This document shows positions 44,233-53,745 of a stretch of DNA of 64,000 nt, in pieces. How positions within the stretch are numbered: the first letter of the stretch is position 1; each line of letters starts with the position of its first letter. Source of the stretch: Microbacterium sp. MF43 (GTDB lineage Bacteria > Actinomycetota > Actinomycetes > Actinomycetales > Microbacteriaceae); NCBI RefSeq assembly GCF_012847295.1, contig NZ_JABBDY010000004.1:334822-398821 (forward strand). Direction: 5' to 3'. Below the pieces are notes generated by a model that saw nothing but the letters and a program-made list of their open reading frames with translations, was not told where the DNA came from and searched no databases. The translations under genes and the position numbers were made by a program.

Positions 44233-45261
44233 TTACCGCCGGATCCCGGGTGAACTGGTCGACTCGCGCACAATCAAGTTCGGAGTCAGCATCGGGAGGG
44301 GAGCCGGGGTCCCTCCGCGCATCAGATCGACGACGTAGTCAGCGGCGCGTCGGCCAATTTCCTTCTTTGGATAGTCAATGCAGGTGAGCGGAGGATTAGT
44401 CCAGCGTGTGTAGGATCTGTTGTCGTAGCTCACCACGGACATCCCTTTAGGCACCGAGATATGTTGCCGCCTCAGCTCCTCAAGCGCGCCTATCGCCAAG
44501 AAATCGTTTCCAGCGAAGATCGCCGTGGCGTCCGTGCCACGGAGGATTTGCTCGGTCGCCGAAGCGCCGTCGACTTCATCCCATGTACGGTCTGTGAAAA
44601 CCATCAGCGACGGATCTGGTTCGATGCCGGCGTCCGCCAGAGCCTCGAGGTACCCGTTCTTTCGATCCTCCACATCCTCCCGGTAGGACGGCCCGGTGAG
44701 GTGTGCGATGCGTGTATGCCCCATGGATATCAAATGGCGAGTGGCCATCTTCCCGCCTGAAATGTTGTCGATCCGCAACGACTGCCATCCAGGTCCTGAT
44801 GCAGCCCGGTTGAGAACGACAAGAGCCCGCTCGCGCGCGATGGTCGTGAGATACCGATCTGGAAGATGATCCGCGAGCACGATCAAGCCCTTCAGGTCCC
44901 GTCGAATCAACTCCGACACCACACGTGTTTCGGATTCTCGGTCGTTGTGGCCTAGGACGCACATCATGTGCACGCCCAGGTACGACAGCCGTTCCTCAAT
45001 GCCGGTGACGATGTCGCCGCAGAACTCGTCATGCAGGTCTGGAACGACGACTCCGACCATCTCCACGGACCCGCTGAGCAGACCTCTCGCCAAGTTGTTG
45101 GCGGGCACCTTCAAGCTGCGCATCGCAGCATGAACTGCTTCGGCGCGCGCGGCCGAGACTGATGCCGTCCCGTTGAGGACCCGTGAAACGGTCGCAGGGG
45201 ATACGCCGGCCAGTGCCGCCACGTCGGCGAGCGTTGCACCACGTGGTTGAAAACCCTTCAC
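44233..45261 (-). CDS. LacI-family regulator
   Basis: A 342-residue sugar-responsive repressor. The LacI helix-turn-helix is ATLADVAALAGVSPATVSRVLNGTASVS (residues about 8-35), with hinge VPANNLARGL, followed by a periplasmic-binding-like ligand domain (VGVVVPDLHDEFCGDIVTGIEERL to IFAGNDFLAIGALEELR). The GTG at 45261 has TATGCT six bases upstream (minus strand), giving a leaderless start; a longer form from 45357 would add 32 basic residues unlike the family. It is divergent from the ABC importer genes and probably represses them through the GAAAGTCTTTC element. Confidence 0.9.
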   Translation of the reverse strand: MKGFQPRGATLADVAALAGVSPATVSRVLNGTASVSAARAEAVHAAMRSLKVPANNLARGLLSGSVEMVGVVVPDLHDEFCGDIVTGIEERLSYLGVHMMCVLGHNDRESETRVVSELIRRDLKGLIVLADHLPDRYLTTIARERALVVLNRAASGPGWQSLRIDNISGGKMATRHLISMGHTRIAHLTGPSYREDVEDRKNGYLEALADAGIEPDPSLMVFTDRTWDEVDGASATEQILRGTDATAIFAGNDFLAIGALEELRRQHISVPKGMSVVSYDNRSYTRWTNPPLTCIDYPKKEIGRRAADYVVDLMRGGTPAPLPMLTPNLIVRESTSSPGIRR

Positions 45262-45316
45262 ATCCCGAGCATAGCGAGCCTCGCGCCTCTCGGACGCTAT
45301 TCGCTTCCGTTCCGCC

Positions 45317-45368
45317 TTGACGAGCGTCGTCGGAGGCGATACCGTGATCGCGCTCAAGAAAGTCTTTC
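45317..45368 (+). promoter_or_regulatory. Promoter and operator of the cargo ABC operon
   Basis: TTGACG (45317-45322), a 17-base gap and TACCGT (45340-45345) make a good sigma-70-type promoter. The palindrome GAAAGTCTTTC (45358-45368) lies at the expected transcription start and just before the GGAGG of the binding-protein gene. It is a likely operator for the divergent LacI protein, although its odd centre differs from typical LacI sites. Confidence 0.6.
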
Positions 45369-45379
45369 AAGGAGGAATC

Positions 45380-46693
45380 ATGCGTCATCGCAGACTCATC
45401 GCCTCAGCGATCGCTGCACTATCCGTCGTAGCCCTTGCCGCTTGCGCCGGTCCCAGCGAGTCTGAACCCGCCGATGAACCGGTCGAACTGGAGGTCTGGA
45501 CTTGGCTCGCCAGCATGCCGGACGCGGCAAAGCTGTTCGAGGAGGCAAACCCAGGTATCACGGTGAAGGTCACGAATCTGGGCGGGGACACGTTTACGAA
45601 GCTCCAGACGGCGATGCAGGCAGGAACCGGCGGGCCAGATGTCGCCTCAGCCCAATTCTCCGAACTGCCTGCGCTGGTAGAAACGGGCGGGGTGGCCGAT
45701 ATCGCCAGCTACGCAGGCCCGGATGTAGAGGGCAAGTACGTCCCGTGGACCTGGTCTCAGGTGTCACCGGATGGCGAGAGGGTATGGGCGATTCCTCAGG
45801 ACAGCGGTCCGATGACAATGATCTACCGCACCGACGTGCTGGCCGAGTATGGAATCGAGGTCCCGACGACGTGGGAGGAGTTCGCCGATGCCGCCGAGCG
45901 GTTGAGTGAAGACTCTGGGGGCACCGTGAAGATTGCCAACTTCGACCCAACCCAGGCGGCGTTCTTCTACGGCCTGGTCTGGGCGGAGGGAGGGCAGTTG
46001 TTCGAGCAGGAAGGCGATGGGTGGAAGCAGACGCTCGCTAGCCCGCAAGCGATCGAGGTCGCGGAACGATGGGGGCAGCTCATTGATGCAGGGTACGTCT
46101 CTACCTATCCTCGGTTCGCAGCCGACTTCGCGGATCCCATGAATAAGGGACTCATCGCGACCTCCATCGAGGCAGCGTGGGGAGCCGGAAACTTCCAGAC
46201 AAACCTCGATGCCGCAAACGCCGGCAAGTACGCGCTCGCTCCGATGCCTTCGGCCGACCCCTCCGCCCCCGCCGCAGGCAACTGGGGCGGATCGAGCACG
46301 CTCGTCACCACGCAGTCCGAGCATCCCGAGGAAGCGGCACTCTTTGCTGACTTCATCAATAGCGACGACGCGGCAGTCGTATCTAACTGGGAGATCGACG
46401 GACTCTTCACGAACTCGGTCGAAGGATTGGAGCTTCCCGAGCTTCACGATACCGAGAGCGATCTGAACACGTTCTTCGGTGGTCAGGACATCGTCCAGGC
46501 ACTTTCCGACGCTTCGAATACCGTGAACACCGACTTCCAGTGGGCTCCATGGCTCGCCAATGTGAACACCGTTTACGCAAAGTACATGGACATGGCAGTG
46601 AAGGGTGAGATGTCTTACGCCGATGCGATTCACGCTTGGCAGGATGAGACGCTGAAGCAGGCGCAAGCGGAGGGATACTCCGTTTCCGAATAG
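45380..46693 (+). CDS. ABC sugar importer, substrate-binding lipoprotein (cargo locus)
   Basis: A 437-residue CUT1 solute-binding protein. The signal peptide ends in LAAC with Cys22 as lipid anchor, followed by an acidic linker ([11 protein letters not shown]). The mature domain begins with [30 protein letters not shown] and contains [23 protein letters not shown] and the usual C-terminal lobe. GGAGG is four bases before the ATG. It is not a recent copy of the binding protein at 17734, as sequence similarity is limited to family motifs. A long hairpin separates it from the permeases. Confidence 0.92.
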   Translation: MRHRRLIASAIAALSVVALAACAGPSESEPADEPVELEVWTWLASMPDAAKLFEEANPGITVKVTNLGGDTFTKLQTAMQAGTGGPDVASAQFSELPALVETGGVADIASYAGPDVEGKYVPWTWSQVSPDGERVWAIPQDSGPMTMIYRTDVLAEYGIEVPTTWEEFADAAERLSEDSGGTVKIANFDPTQAAFFYGLVWAEGGQLFEQEGDGWKQTLASPQAIEVAERWGQLIDAGYVSTYPRFAADFADPMNKGLIATSIEAAWGAGNFQTNLDAANAGKYALAPMPSADPSAPAAGNWGGSSTLVTTQSEHPEEAALFADFINSDDAAVVSNWEIDGLFTNSVEGLELPELHDTESDLNTFFGGQDIVQALSDASNTVNTDFQWAPWLANVNTVYAKYMDMAVKGEMSYADAIHAWQDETLKQAQAEGYSVSE

Positions 46694-46713
46694 GAACGCT
46701 CGCCCCCGCTAAC

Positions 46714-46748
46714 GGGACGCGGCACCGATTCGATCGGTGCCGCGTCCC
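46714..46748 (+). terminator. Attenuating hairpin between binding protein and permeases
   Basis: A perfect 16-base stem (GGGACGCGGCACCGAT with its complement) closes on the 3-base loop TCG, 20 bases after the binding-protein stop. It occupies the same position as the hairpin at 19042-19071 in the other importer operon. Confidence 0.75.
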
Positions 46749-46764
46749 AATGAAAGGACCTGCC

Positions 46765-47709
46765 ATGGCTCTCCCTGGTGCCGCGCTCGCGACTCCTGTC
46801 AAGCAGAAGGAATGGTCACCCGCTTTCCGTGGGCGCCGGAGTAACCTCGCGCCCTATGCGTTCCTCGCCCCATTTGCTGCACTGTTTGTCACGTTCACCC
46901 TCGTTCCGGTCGGCTACGCAATCGTCCTCAGCCTTCTCGTTAAAGAACGCATTCCCGGCCAACCGGCCAGCGACGTGTTCGGTGGATTCGCCAACTATCT
47001 GCGCGCCTTCACAGACCCCGACTTCCTCACCTCATTCAGCAACATCCTCATTCTCTTGGTCGTGCAAGTGCCAATAATGCTGGGGCTCGCGACAGGACTT
47101 GCTCTCACCCTTGACCTCCTGACAGATCGCTTCCGAGCATTCATACAGTCGGTTGCGCTCGTCCCCTACATCGTCCCGGGGGTCATTGCCGGGCTGTTGT
47201 GGGGATACCTATACTCCACAAATTTGTCTCCCGCGAATGCTCTTCTCGAAGCCCTCGGAGCGGAACCCATCGCATTCATCAGCCCAGAGCTGATTCTCTT
47301 CAGCATCGGCAACATCGTCACCTGGGCATGGACCGGGTACAACATGGTTATTCTCTATGCCGGCCTGCAAACGATCCCGCGAGAGGTATACGAAGCCGCG
47401 GACGTCGACGGCGCATCGACGTGGCAGAAGATTCGCCACATAAAGCTGCCGCTACTGCGGCCGTCTCTGGTCGTTTGTCTGGTCTTCACCATAATCGGGA
47501 CTACGCAAATCTTCGCGGAGCCGTTCGTCCTCTCCCCCCTCGGTTACGTTCCGGAGAACGTCACACCGAACTACTACCTCTACGGCGTCGCGCTGCGAGA
47601 CGGCAACTACTCATACGGGGCTGCTATCGCTGTGATCATCGCTATGGTTACCTTCCTGGTGTCGCTCGCATTTCTCCGGCGCACTGCCAGCGGATCGGGA
47701 GCACGCTGA
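46765..47709 (+). CDS. ABC sugar importer permease (MalF type, cargo locus)
   Basis: A 314-residue permease with six helices starting at [28 protein letters not shown]. The EAA loop is [26 protein letters not shown]. The ATG at 46765 has GAAAGGA nine bases before it and is preferred over an ATG at 46750 that lies upstream of that site. The stop overlaps the next ATG. It pairs with the following permease. No dedicated ATPase is present. Confidence 0.92.
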   Translation: MALPGAALATPVKQKEWSPAFRGRRSNLAPYAFLAPFAALFVTFTLVPVGYAIVLSLLVKERIPGQPASDVFGGFANYLRAFTDPDFLTSFSNILILLVVQVPIMLGLATGLALTLDLLTDRFRAFIQSVALVPYIVPGVIAGLLWGYLYSTNLSPANALLEALGAEPIAFISPELILFSIGNIVTWAWTGYNMVILYAGLQTIPREVYEAADVDGASTWQKIRHIKLPLLRPSLVVCLVFTIIGTTQIFAEPFVLSPLGYVPENVTPNYYLYGVALRDGNYSYGAAIAVIIAMVTFLVSLAFLRRTASGSGAR

Positions 47710-48584
47710 TGCCGCGATCCACATCAGGCAGCGTTCGCGTTCGCCCACATGCCCCGCGGATCCTTACCCTCATGCTGCTGGTCCTTGCGTGTTACTTCCT
47801 CGTGCCCGCCGTGTGGCTACTCATCAACTCGACGAAGGACACCGCGCAGATTCAGGGGACCTTTGGGTTCATGATCGCGCTCCCGCTGCATTTCTCCGAG
47901 AACCTCGTTGCGCTCTTCACCTATCAGGACGCCGCGTTTTGGGAGTGGCTACGGAACTCGCTCATCTACAGCACGGCAGTCGCGCTAGGAACAGTGATCG
48001 TTAGCGCGATGGGAGGGTATGCCTTTGCGGTCTATGAGTTCCGCGGCAAACAGCCCGCCTTCTACATCATCCTCGGGGCGATCATGATTCCCTCGACAGC
48101 ATTGGTGCTGCCAATCTTCTTCATGGCCAGCTCGGTGGGACTCGTGAACACCTACTGGGGAGTGATCCTTCCGAGCATCGCTAACCCCTTCGCGCTGTAC
48201 CTAATGCGCGTGTTCTGGGAGACATCCTTACCGCGTGAACTCATCGAAGCCGCGCGGCTCGACGGCGCCCGCGAGTTCAGGGCCTTCGCCTGGATCGGTT
48301 TGCCGACTGTCATGCCCGGACTAGCAACCGTCGCACTCACCGCGTTCGTGGGCACCTGGAATAACTTCTTCTTGCCCCTCGTGATGCTCACTGACGACCG
48401 TCTCTACCCGCTGACCCTCGGCCTCTCGGTTTGGAACTCAACGGCTGCAGCTCAGAGCGCTCGGGAACCCCTGTACGGCATGATCCTGGTCGGGTCGATC
48501 ATCAGCATGATCCCTCTGCTGCTGGTCTTTGGTCTAATGCGCCGCTACTGGATCTCGGGACTCACCGCGGGAGCCACGAAATGA
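47709..48584 (+). CDS. ABC sugar importer permease (MalG type, cargo locus)
   Basis: A 291-residue permease with six helices. The EAA loop is IEAARLDGAREFRAFAWIGLPTVMPG and the C-terminus is RRYWISGLTAGATK. Its ATG overlaps the TGA of the first permease, and its own stop overlaps the ATG of the GH30 gene. Uptake and intracellular hydrolysis are therefore co-translated. Confidence 0.92.
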   Translation: MPRSTSGSVRVRPHAPRILTLMLLVLACYFLVPAVWLLINSTKDTAQIQGTFGFMIALPLHFSENLVALFTYQDAAFWEWLRNSLIYSTAVALGTVIVSAMGGYAFAVYEFRGKQPAFYIILGAIMIPSTALVLPIFFMASSVGLVNTYWGVILPSIANPFALYLMRVFWETSLPRELIEAARLDGAREFRAFAWIGLPTVMPGLATVALTAFVGTWNNFFLPLVMLTDDRLYPLTLGLSVWNSTAAAQSAREPLYGMILVGSIISMIPLLLVFGLMRRYWISGLTAGATK

Positions 48585-49948
48585 TCGATCTTGCGCAAAG
48601 CGTGAACGCGCCATTCCGTGGGTGGGGGACGTCGCTGGCCTGGATGGGGCGAGGACTAGAAGGGTGGGAGGAACCTGCCCGGCGGCAGGCCATCGCGCAT
48701 GTGTTCGGCGCGGACGGTCTGGGTCTGAACATCGTCCGGTACAACATTGGCGGCGGAGACGCGCCCGGCCACGATCACATGCCGCACGAGCGGGCGCTCG
48801 AAGGCTTCCTCAAGCACGACGGAACGTGGGACTGGAGCGCGGACCGTGGTCAACGGTCGATACTAAGGGACGCGCTCGCCGCTGGCGTGGACTACGTCGA
48901 AGCGTTCTCGAATTCAGCCCCGTACTGGATGACGGCAAGTGGGTGCGTCTCGGGCGCCGAACACGGTGGACCCAACTTGCCAGACGCGAATGTTCGTGAA
49001 TTCGCCCACTACCTCGCAGCGGTGGTCCGTCATCTCATTGATGTGGACCAAATCCCGGTGCGATCGCTCAACCCCGTCAATGAACCGTCCGCCTATACGT
49101 GGATCGCAGGCGGGCATCAAGAGGGCTGTCGAGTGAGCAGGCCCCAGCTCATCGAAATACTGAGAGAAACCCGCATGGCACTCGATCGTGCGGGCATCAA
49201 CCGGGTCGCCCTGGTGGGGCCCGACGAGACCAGTGTCGACGAAACCATCGAGACAGCCCGAGAGGTCTTCCTCGCGGCACCGGACCTCCTAAAGCGCGTC
49301 AACACGCACGTGTACGGGTGGGGGAACCGACGGGAACTGGCTCGACTTTCGAGTGAATGGGCGGTCCCGCTTTGGATGAGCGAGTACGGCGTGGGGTCCG
49401 GCCCTCACGACCACGACGACATCCGATCGGCGATCGAACTCGCTCGGATGATCATGCGTGACCTGAACGAACTACAGCCGGAAGCCTGGATCTACTGGCA
49501 AGCCATCGAAAGCGAGCGCGAATGCGTGGAACGCAATGATAACGGCGGTCTCATCCACGCCGACTTCGCCTCGCAGAAGCTCTACCTCACCAGGCACTAC
49601 TGGGTGATGCGGGCCTTCACTCATGCGGTCCCCCCAGGTAGTCGCTATTCCGTGGTACCCGACGAACCCGTCCTCGTGGCTGAGCAGCCCACCGGCCGCC
49701 GCTCAGCGCTCCTCGTCAACGACACTCTCCGCCCGCGCGTCCACTTCATTGACAAAGTGGAAAATTGGGAGCTGCACCAGTCGGACATCGTTGATGTCGG
49801 CAACTGTGGGGACCCCTGGGGAGCGATAGCCCTATCCAACGCGAGGTACTCGGTAACTGTGCCGCCGCAAGCGATCGTCACGATGACCTTCCTTCCGACC
49901 GCAGACGGCGGTCCCTCTCGACAGATGACGGAGCCTGACAGATGCTGA
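48581..49948 (+). CDS. Glycoside hydrolase family 30 enzyme, probable beta-1,6-galactanase
   Basis: A 455-residue TIM-barrel glycosidase with a C-terminal beta-sandwich. It starts with FRGWGTSLAWMG, close to the GWGTSLAWW start of GH30 subfamily 5 endo-beta-1,6-galactanases. The acid/base is Glu168 in NPVNEPSAYTW and the nucleophile Glu268 in MSEYGVGSG. SNSAPYWMTASGC is also typical. There is no signal peptide, so it acts in the cytoplasm on imported oligosaccharides. Together with a GH35 in the chromosome part it suggests growth on type II arabinogalactan. The subfamily is a judgement from the N-terminal motif. Confidence 0.85.
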   Translation: MIDLAQSVNAPFRGWGTSLAWMGRGLEGWEEPARRQAIAHVFGADGLGLNIVRYNIGGGDAPGHDHMPHERALEGFLKHDGTWDWSADRGQRSILRDALAAGVDYVEAFSNSAPYWMTASGCVSGAEHGGPNLPDANVREFAHYLAAVVRHLIDVDQIPVRSLNPVNEPSAYTWIAGGHQEGCRVSRPQLIEILRETRMALDRAGINRVALVGPDETSVDETIETAREVFLAAPDLLKRVNTHVYGWGNRRELARLSSEWAVPLWMSEYGVGSGPHDHDDIRSAIELARMIMRDLNELQPEAWIYWQAIESERECVERNDNGGLIHADFASQKLYLTRHYWVMRAFTHAVPPGSRYSVVPDEPVLVAEQPTGRRSALLVNDTLRPRVHFIDKVENWELHQSDIVDVGNCGDPWGAIALSNARYSVTVPPQAIVTMTFLPTADGGPSRQMTEPDRC

Positions 49949-50937
49949 AGCTGGACGACTACTGGGTATGGGACAGCTGGAGCGTCACCGATGACGAAGG
50001 GCTGAACCATCTCTTCTTCCTCAAGGCAGACAAGTCGCTCCTGGACCCAGACAAACGCCACTACGCAGCGAGGATTGGGCACGCAATCTCGCGCGATTGG
50101 ACGAGTTGGGAAGTTGTAGTCGATGCACTCCGGCCGTCCGATCATCCGGCGTGGGACGATCTAGCAACCTGGACCGGCTCCGTAGTGAGGAACCCGGAAG
50201 GCGGCTGGGTGATGTTTTACACAGGAGTCGCTAGGTCAGACGACGGCCTTGCCCAACGAATAGGCCGCGCATTCTCGGACGATCTGTTTTCGTGGGCAAA
50301 GGACGAGAATTTCCTCCTCGAACCCGACCCCCGATGGTATGAAACACTCGCCGATACTGGGTGGCACGATCAGGCGTGGCGCGACCCGTTTGTATTCCAG
50401 GACCCAGTCGGCGGGGCGTGGCACATGCTCATCACAGCGCGTGCCAGGCATGGCCACATCAGCGGTCGCGGCGTCGTGGGCTATGCGACGAGTGTCGACC
50501 TCGACGAATGGGAAGTGCAAGCAGCGCTTTCCGGTCCGGGCAACTTCGGTCAGTTGGAGGTGCTGCAGACCACCGTGGTTGATGGGCAACCCACCCTGCT
50601 ATTTTCTTGCCTCCCCGAACACCACTCCCTCGGCCCGGACATTGCGAGGACTTCTGGCGGCGTGTGGACAGCGCGCGGAGACAGCCTGTTGGGCCCGTGG
50701 GATCTCGACAATGCCGTGGCCGTTGCGCACGAGTCGCTGTATGCAGCACGGCTGATTGAAGTGAAGCGCCTCGAGCGTCCGGAGTGGGCGCTGCTCGGAT
50801 TCGTGGACCGCGTCGGCCCCCATTTCGTTGGTGAAATAACCGATCCGTTGCCGGTCGCGGTGACCGAGGGCGTGCTCCACCTGAGTTCAACGGACGACGC
50901 CAAAGTTCACTCCGGACGGCCGGGCGTCCTCGACTGA
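49942..50937 (+). CDS. Five-bladed beta-propeller glycosidase (GH32/GH68/GH43 clan)
   Basis: A 331-residue protein. The likely catalytic triad is Asp11 (YWVWDSW, the nucleophile strand), Asp148 in WRDPFVF (the RDP motif of the GH32/GH68 clan) and Glu206 in FGQLEV (acid/base). Other propeller phrases are ATWTGSVVRNPEGGWVMFYTG and GVVGYATSVDLDEWEV. No signal peptide is seen, so it is cytoplasmic. RDP favours a fructosidase-type enzyme and a PfkB kinase gene follows, but an arabinofuranosidase-like role next to a galactanase cannot be excluded. The start overlaps the GH30 stop by seven bases. Confidence 0.78.
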   Translation: MLKLDDYWVWDSWSVTDDEGLNHLFFLKADKSLLDPDKRHYAARIGHAISRDWTSWEVVVDALRPSDHPAWDDLATWTGSVVRNPEGGWVMFYTGVARSDDGLAQRIGRAFSDDLFSWAKDENFLLEPDPRWYETLADTGWHDQAWRDPFVFQDPVGGAWHMLITARARHGHISGRGVVGYATSVDLDEWEVQAALSGPGNFGQLEVLQTTVVDGQPTLLFSCLPEHHSLGPDIARTSGGVWTARGDSLLGPWDLDNAVAVAHESLYAARLIEVKRLERPEWALLGFVDRVGPHFVGEITDPLPVAVTEGVLHLSSTDDAKVHSGRPGVLD

Positions 50938-51021
50938 GACCTCGCCTAATGCAGTGATGAGGACGTCAATCGATCTACGGGCGAAGCCTCGCCTGGCCGA
51001 GCAAAGAAGAGGCGAAACCCT

Positions 51022-51327
51022 ATGTGTCAGGGGCTAATCATCAGCGAAGACTCGACCTCGGCCACCCCCGGAGCAGGGGCCCATGGAACTCAATGTTGGC
51101 GATGCCGACCCCGTCCGGCGGGTCCGGGTCATCGCGCTCTCCACGTCGACACCGACGTTAAGGAGGAACACCGTATCCGAGTCCTCAAGCAATCCCGCGA
51201 CCAAATGACGTTCGATGTTCACCTCGCCGCAGAGACGGGTTCGGTCTTCGACGACACGTTAGTCCTGCATGTCGCCGGCGCTGCCAGCGGCTTCGATTTA
51301 CTTCGCTTCAAGGAGGTCCGGCGGTGA
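51022..51327 (+). CDS. Small unidentified ORF coupled to the sugar kinase
   Basis: A 101-codon frame whose last 60 residues look protein-like (HVDTDVKEEHRIRVLKQSRDQMTFDVHLAAETGSVFDDTLVLHVAG). The first 40 are low-complexity. Its TGA overlaps the GTG of the kinase gene, the normal coupling in this operon. It may be the surviving end of a longer gene, since another frame (ATG at 51083) supplies a possible beginning, which would imply a frameshift. No family is recognised. Confidence 0.45.
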   Translation: MCQGLIISEDSTSATPGAGAHGTQCWRCRPRPAGPGHRALHVDTDVKEEHRIRVLKQSRDQMTFDVHLAAETGSVFDDTLVLHVAGAASGFDLLRFKEVRR

Positions 51328-52241
51328 CGGCGGAAACGGCACTCGACATCGACGTTCTCGTGATCGGTGAGGCCTTGATGGACATCGTGATTAAGGGTTC
51401 ACAGAGTGTCGAGGCGCCTGGTGGCAGCCCCTCAAACGTGGCCCTCGGGCTTGGTCGACGAGGTGTCGACGTAGCTTTATTGACAAAGCTGGGTTCGGAT
51501 CCGCGCGGCAGCACCATCACCCGTCATCTCGAAGGGTCCGGAGTATGGGTGCTCGCGGAGTCATTCGGCTCTGGTCCGACTTCGGCCGCCTACGCCCATA
51601 TCCTCGGCGATGGTTCTGCACGCTACGACTTCCGCATCGACTGGACCCTCTCGCGCGAGCGACTCGGCGTGAAGCCGCGCACGGTGCATACCGGGTCGAT
51701 CGCGGCGTTCCTGGCTCCCGGAGCCGACATCGTCCTCCAGCACATTGACCGCCTGGGCCCCGAGATCGTCACCTTCGATCCGAACATTCGCCCGGCGCTG
51801 GTCGGCGACCCAAACAGCGCGCGTGCCCGCTTCCAAGAGTTCGCCCGACAGTGCACGGTGCTAAAGCTCTCCGACGAAGATGCTGAGTTCCTGTACCCCG
51901 GAATGGATCAAGCTGGAGTCATCAGAGCGATCAGCGACCTTGGCCCGAGGCTGATCGCGTTCACGCGCGGCGCAGACGGAGCCGCTCTCGCAGCCGACGG
52001 TCACCTCGTCGAGGTCCCAGGTCCAAAGGTCGCCGTCGCGGACACGATCGGCGCGGGCGACACGTTCATGGCAGCGCTCCTCGCCGACTATCCGCCGCTC
52101 CACAACGCCGAACTAACGGAACAGCGCGTACGAACTCTGGCGCTCCGTGCAACGGAGGCGGCCGCAGTGACCGTCGGTCGACCAGGTGCTGACTTACCGT
52201 GGGCCGCGGAGCTTGCCCCCGACGCACATTCCTCGCCATGA
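51324..52241 (+). CDS. PfkB-family carbohydrate kinase, fructokinase-like
   Basis: A 305-residue ribokinase-fold sugar kinase. It begins with DVLVIGEALMDIV, has the substrate motif GGSPSNVALGLGRRG near residue 38 and the PfkB signature DTIGAGDTFMAALL near residue 245, with the catalytic Asp in GAGD. GGSPSNVA is typical of fructokinases. The product of the neighbouring GH32-type enzyme could be its substrate. Its GTG overlaps the preceding stop. Confidence 0.88.
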   Translation: MTAETALDIDVLVIGEALMDIVIKGSQSVEAPGGSPSNVALGLGRRGVDVALLTKLGSDPRGSTITRHLEGSGVWVLAESFGSGPTSAAYAHILGDGSARYDFRIDWTLSRERLGVKPRTVHTGSIAAFLAPGADIVLQHIDRLGPEIVTFDPNIRPALVGDPNSARARFQEFARQCTVLKLSDEDAEFLYPGMDQAGVIRAISDLGPRLIAFTRGADGAALAADGHLVEVPGPKVAVADTIGAGDTFMAALLADYPPLHNAELTEQRVRTLALRATEAAAVTVGRPGADLPWAAELAPDAHSSP

Positions 52242-52467
52242 GCGCTGGCGGTCAATCTCGCCCGGCGGCGGGTCGGCACCTTGAGCGCCGTTCTGCGAGG
52301 TCCCTTCATACAGACGCGACGGCGAGCGGTGCAGCTGTGTGGCGTAGACCATGGATCGTCATCGGCGGGAGTTCGGCGGCGGGGACTGGCCGCGCACCAC
52401 GACTTCGAACCCCGACTCGATCGCACTCGGCGCATGGTTCAGTCTGCCTGTGGTTCGGGAACAAGTA

Positions 52468-53484
52468 ATGGTCGGCATCGCTGAGGTAGCGGCGCGTGCG
52501 GGGGTTTCGCCCGCCGTAGTCTCGCGAGTGCTGAGCAAGGACTCGAGACTACGCATCTCGCCGGAAACGCGTGCGAGAGTGCTCCAAGCCGTCACAGATC
52601 TGCAGTACGTTCCGAGTCACACCGCGCGTTCCTTGAGGATGCGGTTACCCAGTGCGCTCACCCTTGTCATGCCGGATGCGACCAACTCTGTGCACTCTGA
52701 GCTCGTGCGTGGAGTGGAATCTGCAGCGCGAGAACGCGAACTGGCTGTGATGCTTGCGAGTTCGGAACGTATCAACGAAGGGCGCGAATGGCTTCGGCGC
52801 ATCGTGCGAGAAGGGCGCACGGATGGTGTCATTTTCCAGCCTCCTCCGGACCTCGGCAGCGCGGCGGTTCGGTCGGTGACCGAACTGCCCGCTCCGGTCG
52901 TCGTGATCAACTGGGACGAGGAATCGGCTGAGCGAACGATAGTTTTCGATGACGCTGCCGGGGCGGAAGCGGCTGTTCGTCATCTCGCCGAACGGGGCCA
53001 TCGCGATGTGGGGTTTGCCGGAGCGACCCCTGGGCACGCACCCGGCGCGCGACGTCTGCAGGGTTTTGAGACCGCGTTGGGTGATCTGGGCTTGGCACGC
53101 AGGCCGGCGTGGATCACCCACGAGGGACTTACAAGCGAGGACGGCAGATCTGCCGCCCGGCAGCTGCTTCGAGCGCCGCGGCTGCCAACGGCGGTCGTGG
53201 TAGCCAATATCAACGCTGCATTGGGCTTCCTTGCCGAGATGCACGCAAATGACGTCGAGGTGCCGGCCCAACTCTCAATCATCGCGTTTCATGACGTGTG
53301 GCTGGCGGACGCCACGTGGCCACCTCTAACGACAGTCCGAATGCCCTTCCACGAGATGGGGGTTGCTGCAGTGGACATGCTTTTTGCCGATGGTTCGCCG
53401 GCGGGCTACCACATCAAAGTCAAGCGTCCTCGCCCGATCATCGTTTCGAGGCAATCAGTCAAGGTGTTGCCGTGTCACCCATAG
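52468..53484 (+). CDS. LacI-family regulator, second copy
   Basis: A 338-residue regulator. The helix-turn-helix is GIAEVAARAGVSPAVVSRVLSKDSRLRISPETRARVLQAV, and a LacI ligand domain follows (ALTLVMPDATNSVHSELVRGVESAARE to ISIIAFHDVWLADATWPPLTTVRMP-type end). The ATG at 52468 is chosen so that the protein begins at the DNA-binding domain; the ribosome site is weak. The 226 bases before it contain no other gene. It closes the cargo locus and reads in the same direction as the kinase. The two LacI proteins may sense different sugars. Confidence 0.88.
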   Translation: MVGIAEVAARAGVSPAVVSRVLSKDSRLRISPETRARVLQAVTDLQYVPSHTARSLRMRLPSALTLVMPDATNSVHSELVRGVESAARERELAVMLASSERINEGREWLRRIVREGRTDGVIFQPPPDLGSAAVRSVTELPAPVVVINWDEESAERTIVFDDAAGAEAAVRHLAERGHRDVGFAGATPGHAPGARRLQGFETALGDLGLARRPAWITHEGLTSEDGRSAARQLLRAPRLPTAVVVANINAALGFLAEMHANDVEVPAQLSIIAFHDVWLADATWPPLTTVRMPFHEMGVAAVDMLFADGSPAGYHIKVKRPRPIIVSRQSVKVLPCHP

Positions 53485-53700
53485 GCGGGTCACGCCCGAC
53501 CGAGCTCGCGGCCCCAAACACATACATTGCGAGATCATGGATCCGCTACGGGCGCGTCGCGCACACGGCGTCGGGGCCGCCTTCCCATCTTCCCGGCGGC
53601 CCCGTCGTGATTGAGTGCCTGAACCAGCAGGCGCGGCGCCGTATCGCCACACAGGTACGAACAGCTGCGGGAAAGGACCGCCTGATTGCTTGGTCCGGTG

Positions 53701-53734
53701 GAGCGGGCGGGAGTAGCATTTCTCCCGCCCGCTC
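53701..53734. terminator. Bidirectional terminator between LacI and ssb
   Basis: GAGCGGGCGGGAG and its complement form a 13-base perfect stem with an 8-base loop (TAGCATTT). It lies between the ends of the convergent LacI gene and the conjugation operon. The rest of 53485-53745 holds no recognisable gene. Confidence 0.8.
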
Positions 53735-53745
53735 CTGCTGTCAGG

